DNA of 64,000 nt from Jaminaea rosea (lineage: Eukaryota > Basidiomycota > Exobasidiomycetes > Microstromatales): assembly GCF_003144245.1 (NCBI RefSeq), contig NW_020289977.1, forward strand, positions 1,178,001-1,242,000. Direction: 5' to 3'. How positions within the stretch are numbered: the first letter of the stretch is position 1; the number at the start of each line of letters is the position of its first letter. This document shows positions 10,901 through 21,017 of this stretch, piece by piece. The position numbers and the translations under genes were made by a program. The notes under the pieces were generated by a model. The model saw nothing but the letters and a program-made list of their open reading frames with translations, was not told where the DNA came from and made no database searches.

Positions 10901-11555
10901 GGAGGGGGAAGAAGGATCGCCAAGGCTGACGTAGGCCGAGGGGTTGGCAACAATGCTCTGGGTGTCTGCGATGCCCAGCGGCGCGCCAGTCCCGAAAGCA
11001 GCACCATTGTCTGCTCCGGGGAAGGTATCGGGGGCGACGATGCCGTGGGGGCGGCCGCGGGCGTTGTCAACTCGGTTTTCGTCTTGAGTAGTCCTCTTGC
11101 TAACTTTCTTTGCAGCCTCATGGGACCGCTTCGCTACATCCTCTCCCCAGGCATCCGTCATTGTCTCGCGCGTAGGATCTGATGAGAGCGAGCAAGAGGC
11201 ATCAGTCATGTCCGAGCATATCATTCGCTCTCAATTGCCACTCACCAAGCAGGTTTAGCAGCTTCTTGCGCTGCGCTGCCATCTCCTCGATCGTCTGCCG
11301 CTTCTTGCGCATCCTAGGCGCTGATGATGACGCTTTTTCCCGCATCGTAGCAAGCTTGCGATACTCCTGCAATTCCTCTTCCGCGTCTGCTGCGAAGCCA
11401 TCGTCCTGGCTCACGCTGTCCTCGTCTGAATCGGCCGCATTGATGTCGAGGTCTCTTGAAGTGGGGGACATGGGAGGCAAGCGGCTCGAGACGCCCAAGG
11501 GACCAGGCCGAGGTGGTGGCGAGGGATCTGAAGCTCCAGGCCTCAGCCAGGACAT
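7985..11555 (-). CDS. ERCC6L2: ERCC6L2-like (Rad26-related) Snf2 DNA translocase
   Basis: Three exons (11555-11246, 11178-9780, 9695-7985) encode 1139 residues. The Snf2 ATPase has DDMGLGKTVQ (Walker A), DEAH in VFADEAHKFKN, MTGTVIQNR (motif III) and in the C-terminal lobe SAGGVGLNLTGA and AYRIGQ. ERCC6L2 identity rests on the DDMGLGKT form, HGQR-like LGQRSTASRREL and the Cys cluster PCPCGAKDD...NCC inside the helicase core, which Rad26/CSB lack. The family is linked to DNA repair and transcription-associated genome stability. The N terminus has a helical EEMAAQRKKLLNLL segment and disordered acid stretches; the C terminus is acidic and basic low-complexity. M29 (11471) is another possible start. 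For the second intron I chose the acceptor at 9696 because it restores the family spacing and follows a CTGAC branch point. Confidence 0.85.
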
Positions 11556-11659
11556 GGTCAGGGGTGCCCAGGCGGGGACTAGGACGAGGCGAGGAAAGTT
11601 GAACGGTGGAGAAAGAGGGGAAACAAAATGGGATCGAGTCGCTCGACCCTACTTCCGTC

Positions 11660-12023
11660 ATGCAGCTGTGGAGACGCGACGCCAGTCCGCCCTCCGACTC
11701 GACGGACGAGGACGATCGGCGACGGCTACAGTTGGGGCGAGACGACGACGATCTCTGCGACTCGAGCTGTGGTGCAAGACAATCTCACAGTCAGGCTTCA
11801 CTCGGGGTATGTTCATCTCATCGGCGCTTCCAATTGCATCATATAGCACCCTCGACCCCATGCTCGAGACCACGACGAGAAGGCTGCGCTCGTCTTCCTA
11901 CAAGGACCTCCCCCTCCTCTCGTTCCTCCTATCCCCCCTCTACGCTTCGAGAACGCCACCACAATCCCCATCTCGCAATTGTGCGGCGAGCAAGAGCTTG
12001 AAGAAGATGTCCCCACTGCGTAG
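11660..12023 (+). CDS. Doubtful small two-exon gene, 107 residues
   Basis: I do not recognise this protein. Exon 1 (11660-11806) is acidic and Ser-rich (STDEDDRR, GRDDDD). Exon 2 (11847-12023) encodes a Pro-rich then acidic tail (LQGPPPPLVPPIPPL, ending LEEDVPTA) that looks less random than the other frames here. They join in phase 0 if a 40 nt GTATGT...ATATAG intron is removed, which is shorter than any other intron in the window. The alternative is that this is noncoding sequence upstream of the ERCC6L2-like gene, which starts only 104 bp away on the other strand. Confidence 0.3.
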
Positions 12024-12485
12024 TCGATGCGTGCCTCCCCGCGTCCGGCGAGTCGCTCCGACTCGTTGAGATTGAAGTACTTGAGATAGTGGAAGTGGAG
12101 CCGTGGTTGACGTCCCTCGGGTGATGGTGAGGAGGATGAAGATGAAGGGTGCCTGGTGCGACCAGAGAGCACGAGAGTTTGCTGCCTACCATGAGGCAGC
12201 TCATCACCGGCCGACGAACGGCCTGACACCGGTCGACAAAAGACGACCTGAAGATCTGGCAGAGGTGGACTCCTCATGCCCAGCGAAGCCCATGACAAGG
12301 CCTGCTCCAGACGACGGCAAGCTGTGCGCGTCTCTGCTGAACGTTGGTAACGTGGACTCCCACGGGGAACCAGAGCGTTGCGTTGCTCAATCCCAAATCC
12401 AGGCGGTGCTAGCGCCATGCTCGCAGGAGACAGCCCGTAGCGAAGGGCGCTTCATCTCATCTGCGTCGAATCTGCGTTTTCTTAC

Positions 12486-12777
12486 GTGGACGACCCCACT
12501 TCCAAGGGGCCCAAAGACGTTGGCGCACCCAAGAGTCGAGGCATTACTAGCCTTCACAGCGACGTCGCTGTATCAAATCACGTTTTTTCGAGTGGACGTC
12601 CCACCATATCGAGGCCATCATGGCCTACCGGACGGCGCCGGGTCACTGAACGTTTTTACAAAGTGGACGACCCACTGCAATCGGGCGAGCGCCTTGCTCC
12701 CCATCAAACAGACGACGGCCAAACGGGTCCGTCTCCGTATCGTTGACGATCTTGCTTTTACGTGGTTGTCAACCCAC
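12486..12777. promoter_or_regulatory. Four GTGG-spacer-CCAC inverted-repeat boxes behind T-tracts
   Basis: Boxes lie at 12486-12499, 12592-12604, 12663-12675 and 12762-12777. Each has GTGG and CCAC arms around a 5-8 nt spacer, usually ACGAC or ACGTC, and each follows a run of four to six T by a few bases. A weaker copy (GTGGTTGACGTCCC, no T-tract) starts at 12113. They could be binding sites of a dimeric regulator; function is unknown. Confidence 0.45.
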
Positions 12778-13785
12778 GGGCTGCCACACCCCTCGACCTC
12801 AGCCATCGACAGCGCTCCAAGCGCTTCGACCGGGATTGGGTGCCGCAAGAGAAAAGAGAAAAGGCAAGAGTGGGGCCCATTGTTGCTTGTGGTTTTGGCT
12901 TTGCGCTGGACGCTCGACCAGCGAAGAGGGGAAGGGGCGGACGAGGCACGGCGTCAGTGTCCCCGAAGCGCGGGGCGAAGCGCGCCGAGTTGATTGAGCT
13001 TCGCTGCTCGGCAGGCGCTGCTCGGCCGCTGCTGAGACGCTACGCTACGGCCCAAAGTGCATTGCTTTGTTCGTCGAAGAGCGCTCGTGAGAAGAAGAGC
13101 ACGAGACATCCGGAAGACACAGCTAGTAACATCAAATCGAGCTCACAGCTCACTCCCTCGCGCTTGTCGGCCAACGCTCAGTCGTGCTCAGGCTCATGCA
13201 TCTTTATCTCGACCTGGGCCCTTCCGGGCATCGCATTACGCCGTGACGTCTCGCACGCACAGTACAGGTAGTGAGCAATCAAGCAGGGTGCGGATCAAAA
13301 CCTCCATTCTTGCTCGCCCGTACCTCTCGCTCTCCTCTTCCCTCAGCCTCATCAAGCCCTCCCATCCAAGTCCTCCCTCGATGCGAACCACACCTCCCCC
13401 TACCTCTTCGCCACGGGCAGCCGGAGGGCTTCCCCCTCGCCTTTCCTTGGGACGTTTCCCTCGGCAAGAGAGGAGAGAACCGTACCGGGGCTCGAGAGCG
13501 AAAAGGCAGCGAGTTTGCTCCTGAGAGCGAGGTGGTGGCTGAAGGCATCAAGGCTGAGCGTGGTCGTGGCCGATGAATCGGGATGCAAAAGCGGCGCAAG
13601 GTGTGCGTGTTGGTGTGATGGCCGTGAGGAGGGTCAGCGGCGTTGTTGACAGGAGCGATGCATGGTGTCCAGTCGGGGAAAGCCAGGGAGGAAGGGTTGG
13701 CTACTGTATCTTCATGGTGTATTGAAAGTCGTAGGTCAAAAGTCTGGAGCTGGTGAATAGCTCTGATGGATGTCATTGGTCTTGG

Positions 13786-13908
13786 TCTTGCTCGACTCCG
13801 AAGAGGAGCTTGTGTCTGGCTTAATGTGTCTTGCTCAACTCCGAAGAGGAGCTTGTGTCTGGCTTGTTGTGTCTTGCTCAACTCAGATGAGGAGCTGGTG
13901 TCTGATGT
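13786..13908. repeat. 43 bp tandem repeat, nearly three copies
   Basis: Units beginning TCTTGCTC start at 13786, 13829 and 13872. The first two differ at only a few positions; the third is more diverged and shortened. The period is not a multiple of three, which argues against coding. Confidence 0.8.
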
Positions 13909-14021
13909 CTGGTATTGCCGCCGGTGGTAGCAATGGTCAAAGGTCTGTTCGCGTGTTAGGCGTTGATTGGTCTTGGTCTCACGGTAGGACTCAAAGTAGT
14001 GGCGCTGATGGTAGCGCAGTA

Positions 14022-14048
14022 GGACTGATAGGACTGATAGGACTGATA
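14022..14048. repeat. 9 bp tandem repeat GGACTGATA, three copies
   Basis: Three perfect copies stand head to tail. The flanks carry a looser echo, TAGTGGCGC on both sides followed by GATG, suggesting local duplication. Confidence 0.8.
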
Positions 14049-14666
14049 GTAGTGGCGCAATGATGCGCAGCTGGTTGACATAGATAAATAGGCTGATGCT
14101 CTTGATGGTCTGGCCCTGGAGGGAGGGCTAAAGTCTGGCAGCGAGGAGCTGCTGAGGGTGATGGCTGTCGCGCTCAATTTGTGGCTTGGAGTCACGAGCC
14201 AGCAGAGAAGACTCCAATGAAGGGCTCCCCACTTGCTCGCGAAGCTGTTGACGTCGATCGCTTGACCTTGATTTACGTGGCCCTCGCGCTAGGGTACCAC
14301 GGACGACCTCGCCCTCCCAGGGAGAGAGGCGCGAGGGGTGGAGGAGGGAAAGAGTGGGCGGCGGGGCTCGGAGGGCTTATATGCTTTTCGACGGCGTGCT
14401 TCGCTCCCTCGCAGACTCGATGGGTTTGGGCAGCAGGTCCCTCTGTCTCTCTTTGTCTCGATCAAAGCCCATTTTGCAGCCGTACAAAGGGTACCACAAC
14501 TGAGACAGGGGAGGGAGCGGCCAAACACACGGGTGCTAATGCTGCTTCGGACGGGATCTGATCGCGAGCGCGAGGATGAGGCCATGATCGATGCCTAGGC
14601 GGAGAATGGGGAATTCGCATTTGGCTCCGTGCAGTCTTGCTGGGCTGAGCGAGCGTCTCAGACATC

Positions 14667-16951
14667 TCACCCTTGAACCACCTCCCCGCCAGCCGTAGCG
14701 GCGGCTCTTCTTGCTCTGTCGCCCCGCCTGTCCCTCTTGACCGTCATCCTTCTCAGGAGTAGTCGTTCAATGTCCCCCACAATGATAGCCATCTCGTCAC
14801 CCCTGGCCTCGCCTGCTACCCGCTTCGAGTCTGACTGAACACCTTGTCCGTCGTCGTGAACTTTTCCAGTGACCGCAGTGCACGTGGATGCCAGGCCAAC
14901 AATACTGGCTGCGTGATCTAGAACAGCTTGGAAGGAGGGATGGAGTACGCCCTGCTGGTCGGAGGAGGATTGGACCGCGTAGTCTTCGCCGGGAAGTAGG
15001 GAGGGACTGGCGCCCTGATTCGGGCTGCCAAGCTGCGCAGCCGCGTCCTCAGCTTCGTCGAAGCCCTCTCTACTGTGCTCGTAAATCTCCTCATTCAATC
15101 GATCAGCCATCTCCTCCCTCACCTCCCAGAGACTTTTTCTGCTCCCCTCCTCGGTCACCATGCTGAAAGGCGGCAAGGAATGCGGCATGCTCCCCTCGCC
15201 TAGCCGCTCGCTAGGGAACAGATCGCGCATCTCCTCCTTTCTCGTCGTGCGCCTGATGTTAGGCTGCGTACGCTGCAGGAAAGACTGCTCCGCGAAGCCG
15301 ATGAGCGCATCGAGACTGTCCTCATCCAGAGATGATGGGGGAACACGGAGCTCATGGGCGAGGTGGGGGCTGGCGAGGCGTAGGGAGCTGGCGTGGGAGA
15401 GGCAGGAGAGCCACTTTGACAGGGGCGGAGTGCAGGGAGGTGCGCTGGAGCTGCTGACGAGCGATCGCGGTAGTCCGTCCAGCCCATAGACCATTTTGGC
15501 TGCCACGATCACGGCTGCCATGATGATGGTGCATCTGCCTGCGACGGGCGCACGCGTTGTGATATTGAGGCGTGCAGTAAGCGGTGGAAGCTGGACGGGC
15601 GTGCTCTCCCCTTCGTCGGCCCCTTTCTCCGCGCCGTCGTTGAGATAGCTCCATGGGTCGCTGACAGCTTGCTTAGGTACAACAGCCAGTGGTATTCCCA
15701 AGTACGTCAAGAGGGATAACGCAAGCTGATAGAATCCAGGAGGGAGCCCCATGCCTCGGACACACCTCCAAACCACAGGAGCAGCATTGAGCTCTGGGAA
15801 CTGAAGCCCGTATCTGTGGGTCAGGTCTCCCGCAAGCAAGCCTGTACACTCCTGCAAGGTAGGCACAGAAGGGATCGTCGTCTCCTCCAGCTTTGCTAGC
15901 TGAGAAGCGGGTAGCTTGTCGGTCATGGCAGGCGGGAGGAGGAGGAAGGCCGAGAGGTAAGGAATGCGGCTTGAGAGGTACAGATCCCGGATGTCGGACC
16001 AGAAAATGGGTATACGAGCTGCGACGAGGGTGAGATAGAGGATGGAGGAGAGGTGGACGAGGGGACGAAAGCGACGCCATTGAGGTGACGAGGGGGTGCC
16101 TTGGCGTTTGGCCTGAGAGGTGTGAGGTTGGTCTGGGGGATCTTGATCTGCGGTCTGCCCCCGCATGTCAGCCTCCAGCCTCCTCTCTAGGTCTCGCATC
16201 TGTTCCTCTTCCTCCATCTCTTGCCTCTGACTTTGGGACAGCCTTTCCTTCTCTTCTTCGATAGCGCGATCCCTCCTCCTATTCGCCCGCCGGGCCGCTC
16301 TCCCCGCTCGGCGTCCTTGCATTTCCTCCTCTTCTTCCTCGCGAGCAGTCCGGATCTGCTCAGTGACGAAATCGAGGTTTTCTTTGTAGGGCGTAGCATC
16401 GAGGTCTTCGTATGTGGACACGTACATAGCCCAGAGGTCCCGAGCTATGGCTTCGATCTCGGGGGGAAGGTGCGGCCATTCAACTCGAAGGGCTTTGAGT
16501 TGTAGGCGAAGGATGAGTTGCAGGCATTCGAATGTGAGGAAACGGGCTCGAGGACCTTTCCAAACTCTGCGAGCGAGCCGGAATCAGGTAAGAAGGTCAG
16601 TCCCAAGCTCCTCATGGCATCTTCGTTGGTTGGTTGGGGCGCTCACTCGACTCTCTCTTTCTCCTTCTTCTTCCTCCCACCCTTCTTTTCCTGCCTACGA
16701 TATCCCAGCTGCTGAAAATCCATATCATCGTGCACCTCCTCCTCTCTGTAGCCTTGCAGCACGTGCCCCTCCCTACAGACCAAGGTACCCGTGCTCGCAT
16801 TGCGACGAAAGTGACGAGAGCCACATTGCCCACAGCGAGGACGATGCCGACGACGCCGTTCTGGGCGGGTTGTCGGGGTATGGGAGGAGCTGGGTATGTT
16901 GTGGGCAGATGAGCTAGCGCCGATGGGTTGGGAGTGATAGCTGGCGGACAT
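14667..16951 (-). CDS. RRN7: Rrn7/TAF1B, RNA polymerase I core factor subunit
   Basis: Rrn7 is the TFIIB-like subunit of the core factor that places RNA polymerase I at the rDNA promoter. Two exons (16951-16647 and 16566-14667, phase 2) give 734 residues. The N-terminal zinc ribbon has C40, C43, C59 and H63 (RCGQCGSRHF, then LVCREGHVLQG), the fungal Rrn7 form. Directly after the splice junction comes the family's helical segment (ECLQLILRLQLKAL) leading to RDLWAMYVSTYED. A highly charged coiled region (Glu/Arg repeats) follows, then cyclin-like helices. The long acidic/basic insert makes it longer than budding-yeast Rrn7. The gene is tandem with ERT1 upstream. Confidence 0.85.
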
Positions 16952-17316
16952 GGCGGCTGCTCATAGCTGATAGTCTGGTATGAAGGAGGCAAGGAGAGAG
17001 ATTTCAAAGATGGACGGAACTGGAGGCGAGAGCGCACCTCGCATGCTGCATGGCGGACTGGCCCACGCGAGCGAGGGGGCGGGAGGCACGGTCAAGCCAA
17101 GTAGATGGTGAGCTCAAGCTGCGGTGATGGCCAATGAGCAGAGAAGACGGACGTGGGGTTTCTTGACCATGTATGCGTGTGTATGACATAGCGACAAGAT
17201 GTGCGATAGACCGAGGCTAGCTATTGATACAAGAGTTGGACAATAAATCAGTCGCCGCCGCTCTCTGCCATTCCTTGCTCCTCCTCTTCTTCTTCTCGCC
17301 TCTCCCCAACCCTCCC
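16952..17316. other. Intergenic tract, RRN7 promoter and ERT1 3' end
   Basis: This 365 bp tract has a CT-rich stretch near 17270-17310 close to the ERT1 stop. I see no gene in it. Confidence 0.4.
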
Positions 17317-19479
17317 TCAACTCGAAGCCAGTATCGGCAAGAACGCCCCGACCACCAAGCTTGGCAAGTCAAAGACGTTCCTCTTAATACTGAAGCAAGC
17401 GGCACAGGGTACGCTGCTTCCGTCCGGCCTCTTGACCACCACATTGGCCACGATACTCTGGCTTGTGTTCTCAAAGGCGTGGCTCGCAAACTTCTCCCAG
17501 TACTCCAGCGTCGAGTCTTTGTCCCAAAATTCGTAGATACGGCGCCCAAGAAGAGATTCTCGCGTCCAGCCTGTCAGCATGGAGAACTCTGAGCCTACGA
17601 CGCAGATCTCGCAGGTACGACGCCAGACCAGAGTGGGGGTGCCGGAGAAGGAGATCTGCACGAGCGACGAGGGGTGATACAAGTCAGTGAGGACCTTCGT
17701 ATTGTGATTTCAGTCTCGAGCCGGACTCACCAGCTTCTCATACTCAAGAATGGTCCTCTGAATGCTCCTCTCCACGAATACCTCATCCTCCTCCGTCAGA
17801 GGCATCTGCAGGGCGATGAGACTAGGCCTGAAGAGCCCAAGAGCGCGGACGATACGGAGCACCTCTGCCTTTTCGAACTTCTCGGTGACAAATTTGAGCA
17901 GGAAATGGTAGCCCTCGGTGTAGGGGAAGGGACGGGTGCGATCGCCGTATATGTGAGAGACCCGGTCAGTCAATTGGGAGCGAGCGGCCCTGTCGTCTGA
18001 GAGGGTGCCGTGCGGGGGAAGCGTCGAGGTTGAAGCTTGAGGGTCGCCTGCGTAGTGAGGAGGTATGCCTGGCTGCTGGTGCTGCGGCTGCTGCGTCGTC
18101 GTCGTTGTCGTGGTGCCATCATTCGGGCTCGAACCATCCTCGCGACCATTGCCAAATCTGCTTGCAGATGCGATAGATGCAGAAGGAGAGGGCACCTCGA
18201 GGGCCTTGAAGCCTCCGGACCCTACTTCGCCCTCTGCTGCATTCGAACCTTGTCCACCGATAGCGTGCAGTTGACCCAGAGCGCTGCGAGCGGTAGTATT
18301 GCTCGGCCCTGCCACTGCGCCCCATGGCTGCTGGGGAGCTGGCTGGTGACCATTATTGCCTAGCCAGAACGATGAGGGATCGGAGGCCATGCCCACGCTC
18401 GGATGATTGGAGCGATCCTCCTGCTGCTGACCCTGTTGCTGTGCATGTTGGCCGAGGAAGCCGGCGAGATCCAAGCCACTCGCCGCTTGCGATGTCAAAG
18501 ACGAATAATCTCCCGTACCTCCCGATCCCACGGTTGCTCCGTCATGATCTGGGCTACCAGTGAGCAGACTAGGGTCGATGCCGTTGAGCATCGCGCTGAG
18601 AATCGAGTACTCCAAGGACGTAGCTTCTGAGCCAAACGTGTAGGGCGGCGTTGTCTGCGATGAGACCTGATTGTTCGCCGCACTGGACGACGAGGCGTCC
18701 TGTGGTCGAGCTTGTGACGCCGGTGCTGCAGCGACGTAAGGCGGCTGAAAGGGTGCGCCGCCTATGCCCTGCTGCTGCTGAGGCGGCAAAGTCGAAGCTG
18801 GTATCGTCGGGTCCTGCGCCGTGCTGACAGCTTTTGTCTGAGCTTGAGCTGCTTGCGCTCTCTCTTTCGCCTCCTTCTCGGCTTGCTCGCGAGCCTTGAC
18901 TGCCTCGAGCTCGTCCTCGTCGAGGAGGTACTTTGCACGCTTGCGCTTCCCGTCTGTGCACTGATCCCCGATTCCCTTCTTGACGCAGCGTGAACATGGT
19001 CGAGCTGTGAGAGAGGAGAGCAGCAATAAGATCGTTCAGTGAGCTGTGCCGTCAAGATGAGGCGAGGGGCATCACCGCGCTTGCTTACCATCATCACACG
19101 TCAGGTGAGCCTTCTGACAGGCGGCGCAAGCGCGATTGGCCTTTTTCTTCTTGGGCATCTTCTTCTTGGTGCCTTGCTTTCCATCGTCACTGCCAGCGCC
19201 GTTGTTGCTGCCAGCCCCTTCATCATCGACCTCGTCATCATCGTCCGTTGTCTTGCCGTCATCTGTAGGCTCGCGTTTGAGTGGTGCGAGGGGTGAAGGG
19301 CGGACGGGCATAGTGGACGCGGATGTCGATGCTGAGGTTGCTGGCTTTGCTGAGGATGATGGCGAGGAGGATGAGGCAGCGCTATTCGATGGCCCACCGG
19401 GCTTGTTGTAATTTGGAGGCGGCATACGAGAAGGAGGTAAAGGTGGTCGGATCGTTGCCGGCCCTGGTGCAGCGTTCAT
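17317..19479 (-). CDS. ERT1: Ert1/AcuK-type Zn2Cys6 PAS regulator of gluconeogenesis
   Basis: Three exons (19479-19089, 19004-17731, 17655-17317) give 667 residues. The Zn2Cys6 cluster is split by intron 1 and becomes complete only after splicing: C118, C121, C128, C134, C137 and C146, with the Ert1 hallmark CDDARPC followed by RCVKKGIGDQC. The spliced C-terminal exon holds the PAS domain (ISFSGTPTLVWRR, then GSEFSMLTGW), the other family hallmark. Ert1/AcuK proteins activate gluconeogenic and respiratory genes such as PCK1 on non-fermentable carbon. The middle is disordered, rich in Ser, Gln and Gly. I chose M at 19479 because upstream in-frame codons lack family character, though earlier ATGs exist. 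It diverges from a complex I subunit gene, whose expression Ert1 could plausibly share. Confidence 0.9.
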
Positions 19480-19883
19480 CGTGAGCCAATCGCGTTGTTT
19501 GACGCTCGCTCTGGTCGCTGATGGTTGCCTGTTAGAGCTATGAAGATAGCTTTGAGAGCATGCTGTGGGATTGCCGTTGGTAAATGATGGCGATGGCGAT
19601 GGTGATGGAGCGGTTGAAAGGTGCTCAGTGGTACGGCAGCAAAGCCGGAAGCCGAGTCGAGGTCGAGGGTCGAGTCGATTCATCGTCTGTCTCAGCCCGC
19701 TCACGCGAATGGGCGGACTGGCGGTGAGTCGAGGCCAAGCCAAAGCGATGAGAGCCATCGACAGCCACGAGGCAGCCCAAGAAGCGGAGATGGACCAGAG
19801 GCGGGCGGGAGCGAGCCAGGGCGGGACCTTCGATTCATCATCACCACCACCACGATCACCATCACCACTCACTAAGGCCCAGC
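19480..19883. promoter_or_regulatory. Bidirectional promoter, ERT1 and complex I subunit
   Basis: The start codons are 404 bp apart and divergent. A CACC/ATC-rich run lies just before the plus-strand start. No specific site is identified. Confidence 0.4.
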
Positions 19884-20666
19884 ATGGCATCAGCACTCAG
19901 GCCGTCAAGGGCTCTCTTCAACGAGGCAAAGAAGTGAGCATCACCTGACTTACGAAAAGGATCCCAGCCTTACCGCATGCTCATCTCTCCCTCTCGTGCC
20001 CCTTTGCGCAGCTACGCCTCCCCTCACCAATACCACTACGTCGAGGGCAAGACTCCCTTCTGGCGCGCCTTCCGCAACAAGTTCTCCGTCAACCCAGAGA
20101 TCAGCAGCGGTCTCCCCACGCCGCAAGACCACCGCAACCCGCCGCCTGGCAACAGGCCGGAGAGGGCCGCTACCACCCCCTCAAGGGCAAGCGACATTGC
20201 GTCGAACCTCTACTACAACCGCGACTTCCGACGCAAATATCAGCAGCTGGAGATGATCAACCAACAGACCCTCACTCAGCTTCTCCTCGCATCGCCAAAC
20301 GAGGACGGTACCAAGAGTCTGGCAGCCCCTGGCGATGAGTCCTCCACCCCTTCCTCTGGCACGATGGCTCTCACTGCCCCGGCGGACCTCTCATCCCCCT
20401 CAGCCTTCACCAACGTCCTCGCACAGGTTCACAAGCAGGGCAACGAGCTGTCCTACTCTGAGAGCAAGCTCCCCCCTACGCCGCCTTTCCAGCGACCGCA
20501 GCACATCTTGAAGATTCAGAAGGATGCGATTCCGCATGACAAGCATGCGTACTTTGATGTGTGAGTGGGAGACGCAGAGGAGGGAGAGATGTAGCAATTG
20601 TGAGATACAGCAAGGCTGACTTGACATCCTTCTTTGCGCCCGCTTCACAGTGAGAATTACGCTTAG
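19884..20666 (+). CDS. Fungal accessory subunit of mitochondrial complex I (21 kDa type)
   Basis: Three exons (19884-19933, 20012-20560, 20651-20666) give 204 residues. The start ATG belongs to a 50 nt first exon and the last exon is only 16 nt, encoding the ending VENYA. The N terminus (ALRPSRALFNEAKN) suits mitochondrial import. The core TPFWRAFRNKFSVNPEISSG, then RPPP-like NPPPGNRPE and DIASNLYYNRDFRRKYQ, matches a family I remember as the fungal 21 kDa accessory subunit of NADH:ubiquinone oxidoreductase. A loop of low-complexity Ser/Pro/Ala precedes a conserved-looking end (PPTPPFQRP). Family memory is good but the exact subunit name is not certain. All introns follow GT-AG. Confidence 0.65.
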
Positions 20667-21017
20667 ATCTATGAGACGGGACCAGGGCCGATGAAGAGCT
20701 GCGGCTCGAAGCCGGGGCGGCTCAGCGTGTACGCCCACTCGATCAATGCAAGCCCCTTCTTGAAAACAAGAGAGTGAAGGAGCCTGAAGGAGCGCAGAAC
20801 ATGGCATCGGCGCGCAGAGAATCATTGCGATTTTCGATTTGGCTGTCCAAACGATACAGTACAGAATAGACGTGCGCTGCCGAGCAGAGCGAGCGCAGAA
20901 CGAGGAGCCGATCGATGAATGAATGCGATGTAAGATTCCACGAAGCGCAGAGCAGCCGACATCATCCGCCTCTTCTCGCCCTCCTGGCTGCGATGATGTC
21001 GACGATCTCACGCGCGT
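20667..21017. other. Intergenic tract between convergent genes
   Basis: A 351 bp tract containing the 3' ends of the complex I subunit and PRMT5 genes. Nothing else is seen. Confidence 0.4.

Larger units (their letters stand above)
12024..14666. other. Gene-poor tract of 2.6 kb
   Basis: The longest open frames (for example 12103-12993 plus and 13279-13881 minus) have no recognisable domain, are mostly Arg/Ser/Pro, and lack a convincing exon structure. The tract holds a cluster of GTGG-N-CCAC boxes, a 43 bp tandem repeat and a 9 bp tandem repeat, listed separately. It could contain a noncoding RNA or long regulatory region; nothing in the sequence proves either. Confidence 0.5.

Noticed and set aside
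12103-12993. A 296-codon open frame in the gene-poor tract
   Set aside because: Composition is Arg/Ser/Pro-rich and uneven, no domain is recognisable and it overlaps the repeated GTGG boxes; GC-rich DNA gives long open frames by chance.
13279-13881. A 200-codon minus frame
   Set aside because: It runs through the 43 bp repeat, has no family match and resembles other antisense shadows.
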